The position numbers and the translations under genes were made by a program. A stretch of 64,000 nt of DNA, taken from the NCBI RefSeq assembly GCF_047511655.1, contig NC_133397.1, positions 19,865,501 through 19,929,500 on the forward strand. The letters run 5' to 3'. Position 1 is the first letter of the stretch, and the number at the start of each line of letters is the position of its first letter. Source of the stretch: Castor canadensis (lineage: Eukaryota > Chordata > Mammalia > Rodentia > Castoridae). The notes under the pieces are model-generated. The model saw only the letters and a list, made by a program, of their open reading frames with translations, was not told the origin of the DNA and did not search any database. Below are positions 32,807 to 44,854 of the stretch, piece after piece.

Positions 32807-33866
32807 AGCCCCACCAAGTGTCCCCAGTTCAAATGCAATACAGTTTCAGTAAGTTTTTCGGCTTGCAGGTGTAATTCGGTTGTTCTCTCATCAAAGGTAG
32901 GGAGAAAAAGAAAAAAAAAACAGTCTGGAGACAGTTCTGAGAGTGGTATCTGCAACTGTGTCTTGCCTGCCTGCTGCTCTCAGCCTGTAGCTGGCTGCGT
33001 TATTTATGCAGATCTCTGGGGTGAGCTTAGCACTCACCTGGTCCCACAGGCTTTGTTTGTTCAGGGTTCTCCTGTGAGGGAGCCTCTGCTACAAACTTTC
33101 CCCTTTCCAAGCACTGGGAAAGGTGACACTGCCCCCACGTTGTCAGGCCTGCGTGTTTATTTACAGTTCATGTGGGAGGTGGGTCTTCCCCCCTCTCCTG
33201 TGCAGTTTTCCTCCCACTGCCACTTTCACACGCTTTCCTGCTCCTGATTACTGGGCGGTGCTGCTGCTTCTGGCGGCAGCCATGTTTGTTTACAGTTCAC
33301 GTGGGAAGTGGGTCTTCCCTCCTCTCCTGTGGAGTTTTTCTCCCTCCACCACTCTCACAAGCTTCCCCGCTCCTGGTTGCCCCGCTCCTGGTTGCTGGGC
33401 GCGCGTCCCGCTCCTGCCAGAGCCTCTCTGGCCCGCCCTGCTTGTTTATTTACAGTCCCGGGAAGGGTTCCCTTCTCCCAATCTTCAGCGCTCAGGGCGC
33501 CCCACCCTCTTTCCAGCATGTCTTAATTGTTCTTATTGCTTATTACTCAGTTTCTCTTTTTTCTCTGGGTGGAGGTCAGTCTGTCCAGGGGGCTATGCTG
33601 CTCTGGCCCAGGCTTGTCTGTGAGAGAACCGCAGTACCGCGAAGCTCACCTGGTCTGTGTCTTCCCAGTGGGTGCCGGCCACTGGCGGCCTGGGAGCCCT
33701 CCTCGTTTCTCCGTTTAACGTGAAGTGGAGATTCTCTGCGCCGGCTGGAGGTGTGGAGGGGTCAAAGTTATGCCTTTTCTCAGTGATTATGCCTGCAAAG
33801 TGTGTCTCCAGCGTCTCTCCAAGATTTCACTATAGGAGGCTTGCTTTCTGCTTCCTACCTCTAGCC

Positions 33867-33875
33867 GCCATCTTG
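33867..33875 (-). promoter_or_regulatory. YY1-like site at the L1 5' terminus
   Basis: 'gccatcttg' on the plus strand is 'caagatggc' on the minus strand, the YY1 core motif. It sits within about 15 bases of the element's 5' end, the position where YY1 helps set the L1 start site in primates. Confidence 0.75.
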
Positions 33876-33881
33876 GAATCC

Positions 33882-34884
33882 TCTATACTAAGCTTTCTTG
33901 CACTTAGAACTTTTTTGAAGTTTTTCAAAACATGCTGGTTTTGTCCAACCAATCATGTGCAGGAGAGCTTATATTATGAGTTTTAAGAATCTATTTGGAG
34001 GAAAATGGCATCTCATATGTCTTGTATATCATTTCAGTGAAATGTCTTTCTGACTCTAAGACCAAATCCTGATGATATAATTTGGGGGGAGGGAGACATA
34101 CCATTGCAGCATGTGTAATGCTTGCTATTAATCCTCTTGTGAAACAGTAGACAGCTGTGGCTCTCATGGGCTAAGGGGAGCAATCCTCAGATCAGTGTTG
34201 GGAATTCCCAGCCCTGCCTTGTGTGGACAGTGGGAGGGACTGATCATAAAGAATAATTTGGTAGCTAGCTCTGGACATATGTCCCAGACTGATTGGAAAG
34301 AAGCTGCTGTTGTTGATGTTAGGTTTAATTTCCCCAGATGTATACTCAGAGCCAGACGAACTTCAGTATGAAGAAACAGTCACTTGCCCCATTGTTGATC
34401 CCTGGAGGACTCTAGATTTTCTTTCACAGCACAAAGACAACCCTTGAAGGGAGCAAAAGAGAAGAGAAAGGCTGACCAGAAATAAGATTGTAATGTTGAG
34501 GCACTTTATTCTCAGCAGCTGTACCGTACTCACTTCGTATTGTCGTCTCCTCCACATCAAGGCCTTCTATCAGCTATGAAGCAAGAAAGGCTTTCTCCTA
34601 CCCTGATTTTCCCTAGCATATGGCTGGAGATGGGGGCGGAATCTCCCCACGTCCCCACACAGACGGCTTGTGAATGTACCGATCCTGTGCATTTCCTCTG
34701 TTGGACGAACAACTCATCTTTTACTCTTTGCTTTTTATGCCAGTTTGGGAAAGTTGTTTTTCTCCCACTTGAAAATCTTCCTCGGAAGGAATATGTTGCC
34801 ATCAGCACTTCCTCTGTGTTGTAACTATCTCCTATGAAGCCAGACTGTAAGGCAGTGTGTCGTCCTTCAATAAAATCCAAACCC
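33882..34884. other. Putative intronic DNA, no feature recognised
   Basis: Unique-looking sequence to the right of the L1. The open frames here, on both strands (34540-34824 and 34557-34886), have no recognised domains. Confidence 0.4.
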
Positions 34885-35700
34885 ATTCATTATTCTTGGC
34901 TCAACAAATACTTGAGTGCCTTCTGTGTGCCAGGCATTGTGTGTGCATGGTGCTGGAACTGGTCAAGACACAAAAACAGGCCTGCTTCTTTCCCTCAAGG
35001 ACTTTACAGTCTGGTAGGGGAGGTAGATGTTTATCAGAGAGTGAACAGCACTAACACCATGAAAGAAGTAGACTGCTGTTACAGAGCGCCTTGCCTCAGC
35101 TTGGATTTGGGGAGGAGGTGGTAAATGATCTGAGATTTAAAAGAATTGTCAATTGTAGGATTTAAAGGGAAGGTGAACTGGTAGGGATGATAAGTTCCAG
35201 AAAGAAGGGACAGATGTGTAAGGAAGAGTATGGCACGTTCAAGGAAAGGTGGAGCCAGCGAGGCTGGAACTGAGAAAGCAAAGGGGAGACACCATTTAGG
35301 GTCTCGTATCCATAGAAAAAAAGTCTTTGTCTTTGTTGCAAGAGGATGGATGGACTTTGTTGGCTTTTAAGTGTGTGTGTCATTTTAACAAAGATGGTTC
35401 TTGCTACCATGTAGTAATCTCCTGATGAGTACTCAAGGAGAATATGGAATGCAGTTAGGAAGTGACTGGAGGAGTCCAGGCAAGAGTTAATGGTGGCAGG
35501 TAGGACCAAGGTGATGGTGCAGACAGGCCAGTGGATTTGAGGTAGTGAAAGACCCTCTGGGCAGCCGGGCGATGAGTTGAAGGTGGGGAAGTAAAGAAGT
35601 GTTTGCAGGGCAACACCGAGATTTATTTTGAGGAACTAGGTGGATGGGAGCGCAATTCTCAGCACTGAGGATGCTGGGAGGGGTCAGGTGTGCTGAGTTT
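34885..35700 (+). repeat. Long copy of an ancient mammalian interspersed repeat
   Basis: It starts 'ctcaacaaatacttgagtgc' then 'ccttctgtgtgccaggcatt', continues with 'aaggactttacagtctggta', and later 'ggagtccaggcaagagttaa'. This succession of phrases recurs in very many places in mammalian genomes. I cannot assign the family with certainty. The open frame 35162-35509 on the opposite strand is not a gene. Confidence 0.55.
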
Positions 35701-36289
35701 TGCTTAGGACTGGGCTTGAGGACTCCTAAAATGAGTGGTAGTGGCAGATAGGTAGTAAGATGTGTGGGTCTGCCTCTTGCTCAGAGAAAGAATCAGGGTG
35801 AGAGACATATGTTTTAAGGAATCAACCACATTAGTTTCAGGAAGAAGAATCTTAGTGGTAAAGGACAGGCCATTGGTCCCCAGTCCTCCTGGAATTTCTT
35901 GTTGATTCTGGCCACTACCAGTCTCTGACTTCCAGAGATGGTGCTTTCCGGTACGTAGGAGGATATTTCCTGTGTATTCTCCACCATGTGCCACTGAGTC
36001 AAGGCTGGAGGTAATAAAAAGGGCATAAACACAGAGAAACCACACAGCTAAATAAACTCTGCTACACACTCTTGCTTACTCTCCAAACTCGCAGTTCTCC
36101 TCTTAGGGAGAGTTGTTGAGTGCAGAGAGGGAAACAGGGAGTCACTTGTCCCTCAGTCCTCAGTCCAAGGATTTCCCTTCCTCTCCAAGTCCTTCAGTGT
36201 TGAGCTGTGAGTTTTAAAATACATTGCTTGACCATTTTGGTACATGGGCCAAAAAAATTAAGTTTTCTTAAATTCGAGATCACTTGTGC

Positions 36290-36662
36290 TTCATTCATTC
36301 CAGTAAATCTTGACTAAACTCCTGCTATGTGGTAGGCACAAGAGCATGGGTAAAACTGGTGAGGAAAACATGGTTGTATTACCTTCCAAGGTACATCAAG
36401 TGTAGGGGAGGAGACAAAAGACAGAACAGATGAGATTTGAATGTTGATGTGACAAATGCCAAAATGGAGGGATGTCCAAAATCTCTGGTGAGTCCAGGTG
36501 AGGTACAGACCATTCAATGGAGGGGGAAAGGGCTAGAGATGTGTACCATGTATCAAGGGCAGGGATGAGTGAGGGTATTAAGGGGAAGAAGAAGCAGGAG
36601 GTATTTTGGGAACGTGAAATGGTTTGCACAATGGGAGTATATTATGACTGGGTGTTGGAAAG

Positions 36663-36702
<40 letters not shown>

Positions 36703-36830
36703 AGAGAATGAGAGGCTGGATAATGGGTCATGAGGGAGATGCAAGGATGTGGGATGTAATGTCTAAGCCAAGGTGAGCAGTGTTCAGATAATGCAGGGCC
36801 TGGAGAGGAGAGTTGTAAGGTCGGCCAGAT
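36290..36830 (+). repeat. Second copy of the same ancient repeat, with (TG)n
   Basis: 'cctgctatgtggtaggcaca' near the start and 'aatgcagggcctggagagga' near the end match the order seen in the 34.9 kb copy family. A pure (TG)n array occupies 36665-36699. Divergence is high and boundaries are approximate. Confidence 0.45.
36665..36699. repeat. (TG)17 microsatellite
   Basis: Uninterrupted GT/TG array followed by 'gcagagagaatgagagg'. Confidence 0.95.
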
Positions 36831-39271
36831 TTCCTTCTGTTATGTGTGCTGAAAGAGTTTTCTCAGCCTCACCCTTTCCTGCTGTCAGGAGATGAAATGA
36901 GACAAAAATATCCTCATTCTCCTTGCATTGGGACATGAAGGCTTGGGTTGGGATTTTAACAGGTACTGCTGGTTCTTCTGTCTCTGTCACCCACAGGTGA
37001 AAATGGCAGCTCCCAGAGTCAGCAATGTTGAGTGATTGATGCTGAGGGTCTTCTTGGGCTCTTCTGGCAAAATAGATATAAGATTCCAAGTTGAGTCACT
37101 TAAGCCAGTGCACTGGCCCAGTCTAAGAACTAATAACCTCCGGAGGAGCCAAAATTTTAGTCATGGATGTTTTCTGACTCACATTGTCACTGGTATGACC
37201 TTTAGTTCCCTTTAGGTATGTCTTACTTCTGGGCTTCTCAGGAAATGTCTCAGGGCTGTGACCTCAGACAGCTGGACCCAGATCTCCTCCAGCACCTCTG
37301 AACAGTTCAAGGGCCTGGGATGCTGTGGGGTTGTTGAGTGACCAGGTCACACCTGGATCTGCTCAAAGCTTGTCAATGATCAGGAGATTTCAAAGAATAA
37401 ATACAAATAAGCCCATGCCATTGCTCTGAAACGAAGTCTCGACAGCGTTGATGGTTCCTGGGCTAGTCCCTCAACAGCTCTTTCTGGAATACCTGGTCCA
37501 TGTATCTGTAGACACTGGAAACAGAGAAGAACGAGGAGCGGAGTCAGTCTCAGCAATGTTTATAGGTGCCATGTTGACTGAGTCACTCTCCAAAGCTGGG
37601 GAGAGGCAGGAGGACATGAGGATCACTGCCTTTGTGTGAAACAGGACCTGGATGAGAATTGGGGTGGCTGAGGATCACTGTGGACCAGAAGCATGTGGGA
37701 AAGTTTCCCAAGCACCCAGATCTGAATACAGGAGTCTCACAGGTTCTTTCATCCTTCATTGGTAGTAGGAGAAGGTAGAGGGTACCAGGCTGGGCCAGTG
37801 CATGGGGTCAGAGGCATCACTGCAGAAATCCTAGGCCAGGGCTGATGAGGCTACCCAGGTGCCCTGAGGAGCACTCATCTCTTTAGGATGAGCAGCCTGA
37901 ATGTCTTTTCACAAATGGGAAAATGGCTGGTTTTGAGCCTGTCAAGGGAGGAAGCTAGTTTGTGTTGGCTCAGGCATCCTCCTCCTCCTTCTGCTTCTGG
38001 CTATTTGTTTCCAAGTCACCTTTAATGTTGTAAACCACTGCTTGTCACTTTGCCAAATTTGTGTGCTCTTAGTTAAGTATGATTCACGCACTGGATGCTT
38101 TTGACATTTGAAGATTACTTGGTTCTTTGGACAGTTTTCTTGTTTGCCTTCAAGAAAATGCCTGCAGTTCTCTATTTCATTTGGGGGAAAGGTGAAGCCC
38201 AGGATGCATTTAATGAACTGGTTGAATTCTGACATGTTGGGCCCTATGACTAGTGAGGTGTAGCTAAGATATAAGACTTTTGCTGCTAAAAGGATCATAG
38301 GGTTCCTGGACCTCTTTTAGGGACTATTTGTAAGTAGTTATAATTCATCTGCAGGGCTCACTGGCATTCAGTTGGCCATATGAGGCCCATCTTTGTGCCG
38401 AAGCCATCCATGAGGCCAACCTGTGTGTGGCGAGGTACTGGAGTGTCACAGGAATAATACATCTGCCCTACCAATGCCCATAAGCTGTATGATCCTTCTT
38501 CTCTTTGGCAAAGGGCTGGTCACTCTAGACCCATGGATGTGCTTGTCACAGTATTGTCCTTTTCACTCCACTGAACCTAGACTGCCATTACTGAGAAGAG
38601 TTTCAATAAAAATTTATGTAATTATCCACTCACTTATTAAGATCTACCTCCCTGTCCTGTACTCCATCCCCTGTTCAATGCCAGGCTGAGTTAACACATG
38701 GAGGTCTCCACCTTTTACACCTGCTGACCTCATAGCAAAACCCTCAGAGTCATAGTTAGATAGTGTTTGTCTCAAAATGTTTGTTCCTTTTTCACATTAC
38801 TTCCCTATTTAAACTCTCCATCTGCCCGCCACACTCAGTGCTAAACTTGGCATTGTAAGCCTTCAGTTTGTCCCTGGTTACCCTCACTCTCTTTGAATTG
38901 TTCCCTTCTTTTCTCACAGGTTCTGTGGGAAGTTTGGATGCCCTGCTGTGGGGTAAGGTGGTATCAGGAATTGAAACCATCTTTGGTCAATAGCAGGATA
39001 ATTTCACTTGGCAAATGATCTAAGAAGAGCCTGTTATTCTTGTAGATGTCTGTGAACCCCATGCCTAAGCCCCTTAGTTCTCCCAGCTGTGTTGTTCCCC
39101 GGATGGAGTCCACTCCATTAAAGGACCGGAAAACAGAACTCTTGAAGACAGGATAAAGGATTAGGGATAATTTCATTTCACAAGAAAGAGGCTAAGGAGG
39201 GACTTAATTGTCTTTGAAGGATCCTACTGTGGAGGACAGAGATGAGCTGTTCTCCATCTCAGAGGGAGAGG

Positions 39272-39273
<2 letters not shown>
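36831..39273. other. Putative intronic DNA, no gene recognised
   Basis: Moderate-GC, mostly unique-looking sequence. Open frames at 37942-38298 and 36784-37089 (minus) and 38423-38689 (plus) have no recognised domains. I see no splice pairs worth calling. Confidence 0.4.

Positions 39274-39323
<50 letters not shown>
39274..39323. repeat. (GA)25 microsatellite
   Basis: A pure GA array preceded by 'agagggagaggggg'. The frames reading it as Arg-Glu or Ser-Leu repeats are artefacts. Confidence 0.95.
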
Positions 39324-39326
<3 letters not shown>

Positions 39327-40894
39327 TGAATCTCAAAAGAATGAGCAAAGTTTCTAATTGGTTAGGGCCAACCCCCCTGCACAGAGGGCTCAGGAGGCCT
39401 GGGCAGGCAGGGTGGGTAGTTCTAGAGGGAATTTTCTTGGAAAGAAAAAATTTCAAAGCAAGGAATTCACAAAGACAGCAAGAAGACTGGAAGACCTCAG
39501 GAGTAGGGAAAATAACCAAGCCATGGGGGTGGATAGCAGTATGATAAAAGCTGACTGTACTGCAGAGGGTGGAAAGCTCTCAGAGAAAGGACAGAGTAAG
39601 CCAGAGCCAAGCAAGGGGGTGAATGGGGCAGGAGAGGCAATTACCCTCACGCATGGAGGCCAATGATGATATTTTACCCATTAAGGGCCCTTTGATTCTG
39701 GTTTATAGTACCTTTGGGGAAGCCAACTACAGCATGCCCAAACTTCAGTCTGCAGAACCCTGCCTTGAGTTTTTCATAAACTAAGTGCATTCCATTTGAA
39801 GTGCTGGCCTCAATTCTGAGATTATGTTCTTCTATCAGTCAGTACTCCATGTAGCAAGCAACAGAAACAAATTCTGTCTAATCAAAGCAGAAAGGGGTAT
39901 TTGGCAGCCCAGAGTCTCTAGGAGGGTGGAGAATGGGACTCAGACACCACGTGGCCAAGATCTGGTCATGCCTAAATCTGGCCTAATGAGGACCCTGCCA
40001 CTGACTGCCCTGCTGGTCAGACCTCCAGCTTGTGCCACGAGCACACCAGCTCCAGACAGTGAGTGCTGCTACCTCTATCCACACTCCTCTGCACCAGTGG
40101 TGTCTGATTAAAAAGTATGTGGCCACAAGCCCAGTCAGTAGAGCAGGGGAGGCAAGCAGGCTTGCTGTTTCCAGCCTCCACGGGGCAAGGTTGGCTTTGC
40201 CTCCTCAGGAGGGGCATTCCTAGACCCAGGGAAGGAGTTCAGGTTCTGGAACTGAGGACCAAACAAGATGCTGTGTCTGCCCCCTTTGATTTTGTCTGTG
40301 TGTGTATTAAAATACTCTTACAAAGTGAAGATGGCTAGTTTGATGTTACTAGTTGTTACTTTGCAAAATGTGAAGTTGGTAACCTATTATTTGTCCCCAG
40401 ATGTTTGGGAAATTTAGTCGTTCATGAAACCCAGAAGACTGGGACTCTGGTGTCAGACCAACTGTGTTCAAATCCCAGGCCTGCCACTTCCTAGGAAAGT
40501 AGACTTGATGTGTGACAGAAGCATTTATTGTACTTATTTCTGGTAAGTACAATAAAGATAATAATAGTCACTTCTCAGGGTTGAGGTGAGCAGGAAATAA
40601 GAAAGCAGGATAAAGTGCATAGTTAGTAACCAATAAGAGATGAGTGCTACTGTTGCATTGGAGATCAAAATTGATCCAAACAACTCCCTGGAGGCAGATC
40701 CAAAATCATTCTGAGAATCAGTTCTTGGGCCTAGTGGGGGTATACCACCTCCATAATCAGCCCCCGCAGACATGTGAGGTCCTGGAGGGCCCTGCTTATT
40801 TTTTCTCTGCTAATACCTATCAGCTAGAAGGAAACTGTCAAGTTCAGAAGCCTTAAACCCACAGAGCCCCACTTCCAGAGCAGTCCAACCATTC
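39324..40894. other. Putative intronic DNA, no gene recognised
   Basis: Unique-looking. Near 40420-40630 there is a MIR-like segment ('actctggtgtcagaccaact', 'ctgccacttcctaggaaa'), plus orientation. The remaining sequence shows nothing I can name. Confidence 0.4.
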
Positions 40895-40975
40895 GCTCTC
40901 TCTCTCTCAGTCTCTCTCTCTCCCTCTTTTCTCCCCTCCCTCCCTCCTTCTCTCCTTCCCTTTCTCCCTCTCTTA
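40895..40975. repeat. CT-rich simple repeat
   Basis: A polypyrimidine stretch of ctct, tccc and ttcc units, interrupted. Purine-rich on the minus strand. Confidence 0.9.
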
Positions 40976-42844
40976 TTTACTGTGTCAGACAGCAATGGTT
41001 GTGTTGTCCTTTCTAACTCTGCTCCATGTCTCAGTTTGCTCCTCTGGAAAAGGCAAATGACTGACCAAGGTCACCTAGTTGGTGAGTTGGTAGCAGAGAC
41101 CAACCTCAAGTCTGAACTGTACTCATTCAAACACAAGAGATGCAGTAGAGTTGCAGTCTGGCTGGAGGGCTCCAGGGCCCCTCTACCTGTGAGGCCTGTG
41201 TCCTGTCTTTTGCAATGTCCCCCTCACTCTGTCAATAAGGTCTCAGAGATCTGTTGTCTCTGAATGTATGGAAACTTCCTGGAGGAGCTGTTTTTTTATG
41301 CAGTGCTGCCCATTGGGTATGGTGAGTGTCTTCAGGGCATTGCCAGCTGAATATGCTTTGTGGTCCTGAGTCTCCTGGCCAGGCTCACTTTTCCTTCCTC
41401 TGGGGTTCTATCGTTTTTATTCTTCTCACTCCAAATAATTTCTCTTAAGTAATGTTTGTGTTCCCTAAAGCACTGGTTCCCAAATCTGTATCTTCAGTAG
41501 AGACCCTGCTGCTGCCCATGAGATCTGTCACACCAGCCCTGGAAGAGTCACCTACCCTGAACAGCCTATGGGCACCTCCATTTCTGTCCCGAGATACATC
41601 TCAGCTTCTCTTCCCAGTCCCACCCCAAATCTTTTCGCCACTTGCATTTCTATCTTATGGCTGAGCTGGAATCCTGGGAACTTTCTAGAACCCTCTTCCT
41701 CCTTCTCCCTCTCCCCACCAGAATCCAGCTTTCCCCAGGCCATTGACCCTCTTTCTGTCACTGTGTCTGTCCTCTCCTCTCCATTCTCACCAAGTTCAGG
41801 CTCCATCTTCTTTACTTGGATTTGGCCACAACCTCCCAGCCTCTGAACTTGTCCCTTCCCATTAATTTTCCACCTGAGGCCAGAATGACCCACCCAGGGG
41901 ATAAATCTGTTTGGACATTTTTCTGTTAGAGCACAGCTTTAAGATGCACTTGTTGTGTGGCTGCCATGTGCTGTTTTATGAAGAAACAATAGTGAGTAGT
42001 CTGCCTGCAGGCAATTCCCCTCCAGTGAGGACAATTCAGACTCATCTTTTCTTCCTCTAGACTCTGAGCGCCTTGAGGACAGGGTCTGTCCTATTCAGAC
42101 CCTAGTCCTGGCAACCTCACAGACCACACCATGGGTGTTAATCGAAAGAGGCAATTAGTCTTCACCCTCCACAGAGTAGTCCTGCCTGCTCACTGTACCA
42201 ATGAGATTTCCAAACTTCCAGCCTGCCCAGATCCCTCTACAGATCCAGGGCCTGACCCCTGTAGGGAGTGGGCAACGGCTCTCTTGTGGCTCCCCTTGAG
42301 AGAAAGTGTCCCAAGCAACCTGTGGCCTATGGAGGGACCTCACGGGAAGCTGCAGGGGGCCAGCAGACCGAGTGCTTTGGTTTCGAAATGTTAGGCCTCA
42401 GCATGATTTAGTGCCCTGACATTTCTGAGCTAGTTTACAGTAATCAGGCATTTGTTAATGTTCACTTTCTCCTCCATGGACAGTTGCTGACACAGGAACT
42501 TTCTTTGTTGATTAGATTTTAGCCTGTGCTAAACAGTATCCAGTGTGGGGTAGTGGGGAAAGTGTGGACTCTAGTAGCTAGCTCCATTGGTGAGCAGAAC
42601 AGAACGGGGATGCCAGCACTGTTCCTATTGTCTTCATTAGCAGCTTAACTCCTGAGTCTCGGCTGTTCCTTCTGTGAGACAGGGACAATCATACCTTCTC
42701 CTTTAGGGGTATTGTGAGGATTAAAAGAAAGATAGTGAAGCACAGGGCTTGCTCATAACTACTTAATAACTACTGATCCCTTCTTCCTTGTCCCTTAGCG
42801 TCCATGTTAGGTCTGACTCTTTGGAACATTAGTTCCATAAAGTA
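40976..42844. other. Putative intronic DNA with MIR/L2 relics
   Basis: A MIR-like piece around 41010-41130 ('ctcagtttgctcctctggaa', 'gaccaaggtcacctagttgg') and an L2-like 3' segment around 42040-42120 ('ctctgagcgccttgaggaca') are visible. Another MIR-like segment lies at about 42545-42780 ('ctgtgagacagggacaatca'). The open frames here are not gene-like. Confidence 0.45.
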
Positions 42845-42849
42845 CCATA

Positions 42850-43165
42850 TGTTAGTCATCTTTCTGTCATGATAAAAAAAATACCTGAGATAGCTTATAA
42901 AGAGAAAAGATTCATTTTTGGCTCAAGGTTTCAGAGGTTTTGGTTAATGATCAGTTAGTCTTATTGTTTTGATGACTCGTGACAAGGTGGCACATGGCAG
43001 GGAGCACAGGATAGAGCAAAACTGCTCACCTAATGGCCAGGAATTGAAAAAGAGGAAGGGGGGATCTGAGGCCCCACAATTCCCTTCAAGGACATGAAGA
43101 CCTCTCAATAGGTCTCATCTCTTAAAGTTTCCTCCACCTTCCAAAAGCCAGGCTGGGGACATTTA
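42850..43165 (-). mobile_element. Old LTR (MaLR-type) 3' part
   Basis: Read on the minus strand, the end 'cttgagccaaaaatgaatct', 'tttctctttataagctatct', 'caggtatttttttt' follows the 3' terminus pattern of MaLR-class LTRs, with the body 'ccatgtgccaccttgtcacg' before it. No internal coding region is present, so this is probably a decayed solo LTR. Family assignment is tentative. Confidence 0.55.
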
Positions 43166-44379
43166 CTACATGAGCCTGTGGGGAAATTTAAAATGCAAAT
43201 GATACCACTGCCTGATGGTATTTTTCAGGGTAAGGTAGTGAATGGTCTCCTTTTCTCCTCATAAGGGGACCCCTGCCCATCCCACTCACCATCAATACTG
43301 TTAGTCTAGACTTTAACATTCCAGTAAATTATCCTGTTGGCTAAATTAAAATGGATTGCGTCAGAAGACCAGGAATCTAGATTCCCAGGTTAGTATGAGT
43401 CACTCAAAGAGCTGCCATAAGTCCAATTTATGACTTGGGATTTTACTTTCTGTGGATACCAGCTGCATCCTTCACCCACCTCAGAACTGTCTCGCACCTC
43501 TCCTCTCTTTCTCTTGCCCTCTTGTATCGTTTTTGCAATGTCTGGATCTAGTGAAGGTAGCAGCGAGGCGAGGCCCCCTGTCCATTCCCAGTCTCCCCCT
43601 GGCTAGAGGGTCCTTGTTGGGGTATGGATGGCCACAGTACAACCTGTTGGATGCTCTGCTTGCCCACACACTCTATATGGCCTGACCCGAGCCAATATAA
43701 ATGTGTGAGGCCACAAGACTCCCTCTGCCCTATCTCTGTCACACTGTGCTTGATTTATCTCCCTTTAGTCACTATGGACTTGGATGTTTCATGTTATTTT
43801 CAGGGCGCCTTCTCAAATTCATTCTAACACTATGTCTTTGTTCTATTCAGAATAGATTTTTAATTGCCCTTTCTGTGAAAAATGTTGAGCAAAGTGAGTG
43901 TTCAGGATAACAGAGGCCTTAATGAGTCCAGTGTTGATTTAGTGCCCAAGGCAGCACATTCAAGCCCGGCTGAAGAGCCCTGGGCAGGCTGTACTTTTGG
44001 GGAGGGGCCAGGTTCCTGCCCCCTCCTCAGTCAGGAAACTCTTATGAGTAGGTTATAGGTAGTTTGTTGAGAGGAAAGGACTTGGGACCAGTTCATGGTT
44101 CTGTAACTGAACCTCCTGTCCCAAATCCACTGTTGACTGGCTGGGCGACTTCATGACCCTTTTCTTCTCTCTAGGCCTTAGAGGCCTCATCTGACATGCA
44201 TTGCAGGGCTGGATCCCAGCTTCTTGATTTTTTTTTTTTAACCTTATAGAACATAAGCTGAGTAGCTACAGAATGAGTCCCAGAATGAGTTCTGTGCCCA
44301 AGTCACCCTCTCTGGTCTCTTTGTCACACAGCACAGAGAAACAGGGTCATTCCCAGGCCAGATGTGTTCATTCACATTT
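43166..44379. other. Putative intronic DNA, no feature recognised
   Basis: Unique-looking sequence with short open frames on both strands around 43450-43910. None has a recognised domain. Confidence 0.4.
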
Positions 44380-44510
44380 GCTCATATAATTCAGTCTTCA
44401 CCAAACCCCTCTAGAAAGTAGGTATCACTCTATCCCCTCTTTAAAGATGGGGAAACTTAGGCTTGGGAAGGTTTGGTGACTGGCTTAGTGGTGTGGCCAA
44501 GGCTTACCCT
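44380..44510 (+). mobile_element. MIR-type ancient SINE
   Basis: 'gtaggtatcactctatcccc', 'tttaaagatggggaaactta', 'ggcttgggaaggtttggtga' is the MIR 3' half in its usual order. Confidence 0.7.
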
Positions 44511-44854
44511 ATCTGGTGACTGTCCCATGTTCTTCCCATCCTATGCCAGGTCCTTTGAACCACTCATCCCTGGTTGTCTACTCTATGCCAGACAATTGTT
44601 GGAGCCTATCTTCTGGCATCACCTGAGGGCCTGGTCTTTGTCTAATCACACAGTCAGGGAAGGAGAATGGGGCAGCCTCAGGGCTCACTGTAGCCTGCGG
44701 GTAAATGGAGGTAGGGCTTTTTGCAGTTCCTGCCTCTCCTCCTGTTCTCTGCCTGCCTGTCTGCTCATTAAGGCAAAAAGCAAAGGGTTTCTGGCATGAA
44801 GTACTTTCTGCCTGTTCTGAGTACTAAGAAGGAGGTTTTTAGAGACACCATATG

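Larger units (their letters stand above)
26767..33881 (-). mobile_element. Near full-length L1 retrotransposon
   Basis: Reading from right to left it holds, in order, a 5'UTR of about 1.6 kb, a broken ORF1, a spacer of about 50 bases, ORF2, a G-rich 3'UTR and a long A tail (T run on the plus strand at about 26767-26797, with further A-rich tail to 26710). Total length of about 7.1 kb fits full-length mammalian L1. The 5' end retains a YY1-like motif within a few bases of the expected start, so it is not 5'-truncated. I could not find a convincing target-site duplication. Frameshifts in both ORFs make autonomous movement unlikely. It lies antisense to the gene inferred from the CpG island. Confidence 0.95.
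32247..33881 (-). promoter_or_regulatory. L1 5'UTR/internal promoter with tandem units
   Basis: The region upstream of ORF1 is richer in GC and CpG from about 32940 to 33880. A unit beginning 'tgtttatttacagttca' recurs at 33154, 33283 and, less similar, 33443 (spacings 129 and 160 bases). A second pair of similar segments starts at 32637 and 32833 ('atgcaatgcagtttcagt' and 'atgcaatacagtttcagt', each followed by 'ctcatcaaagg'). Rodent L1 promoters are often built of tandem monomers, and this arrangement is reminiscent of that. The open frames seen here on the plus strand are not protein-like. Confidence 0.7.

Noticed and set aside
33123..33723. Plus-strand frames of 166 and 183 residues
   Set aside because: They lie antisense in the L1 5'UTR and translate its tandem units. 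Not host genes.
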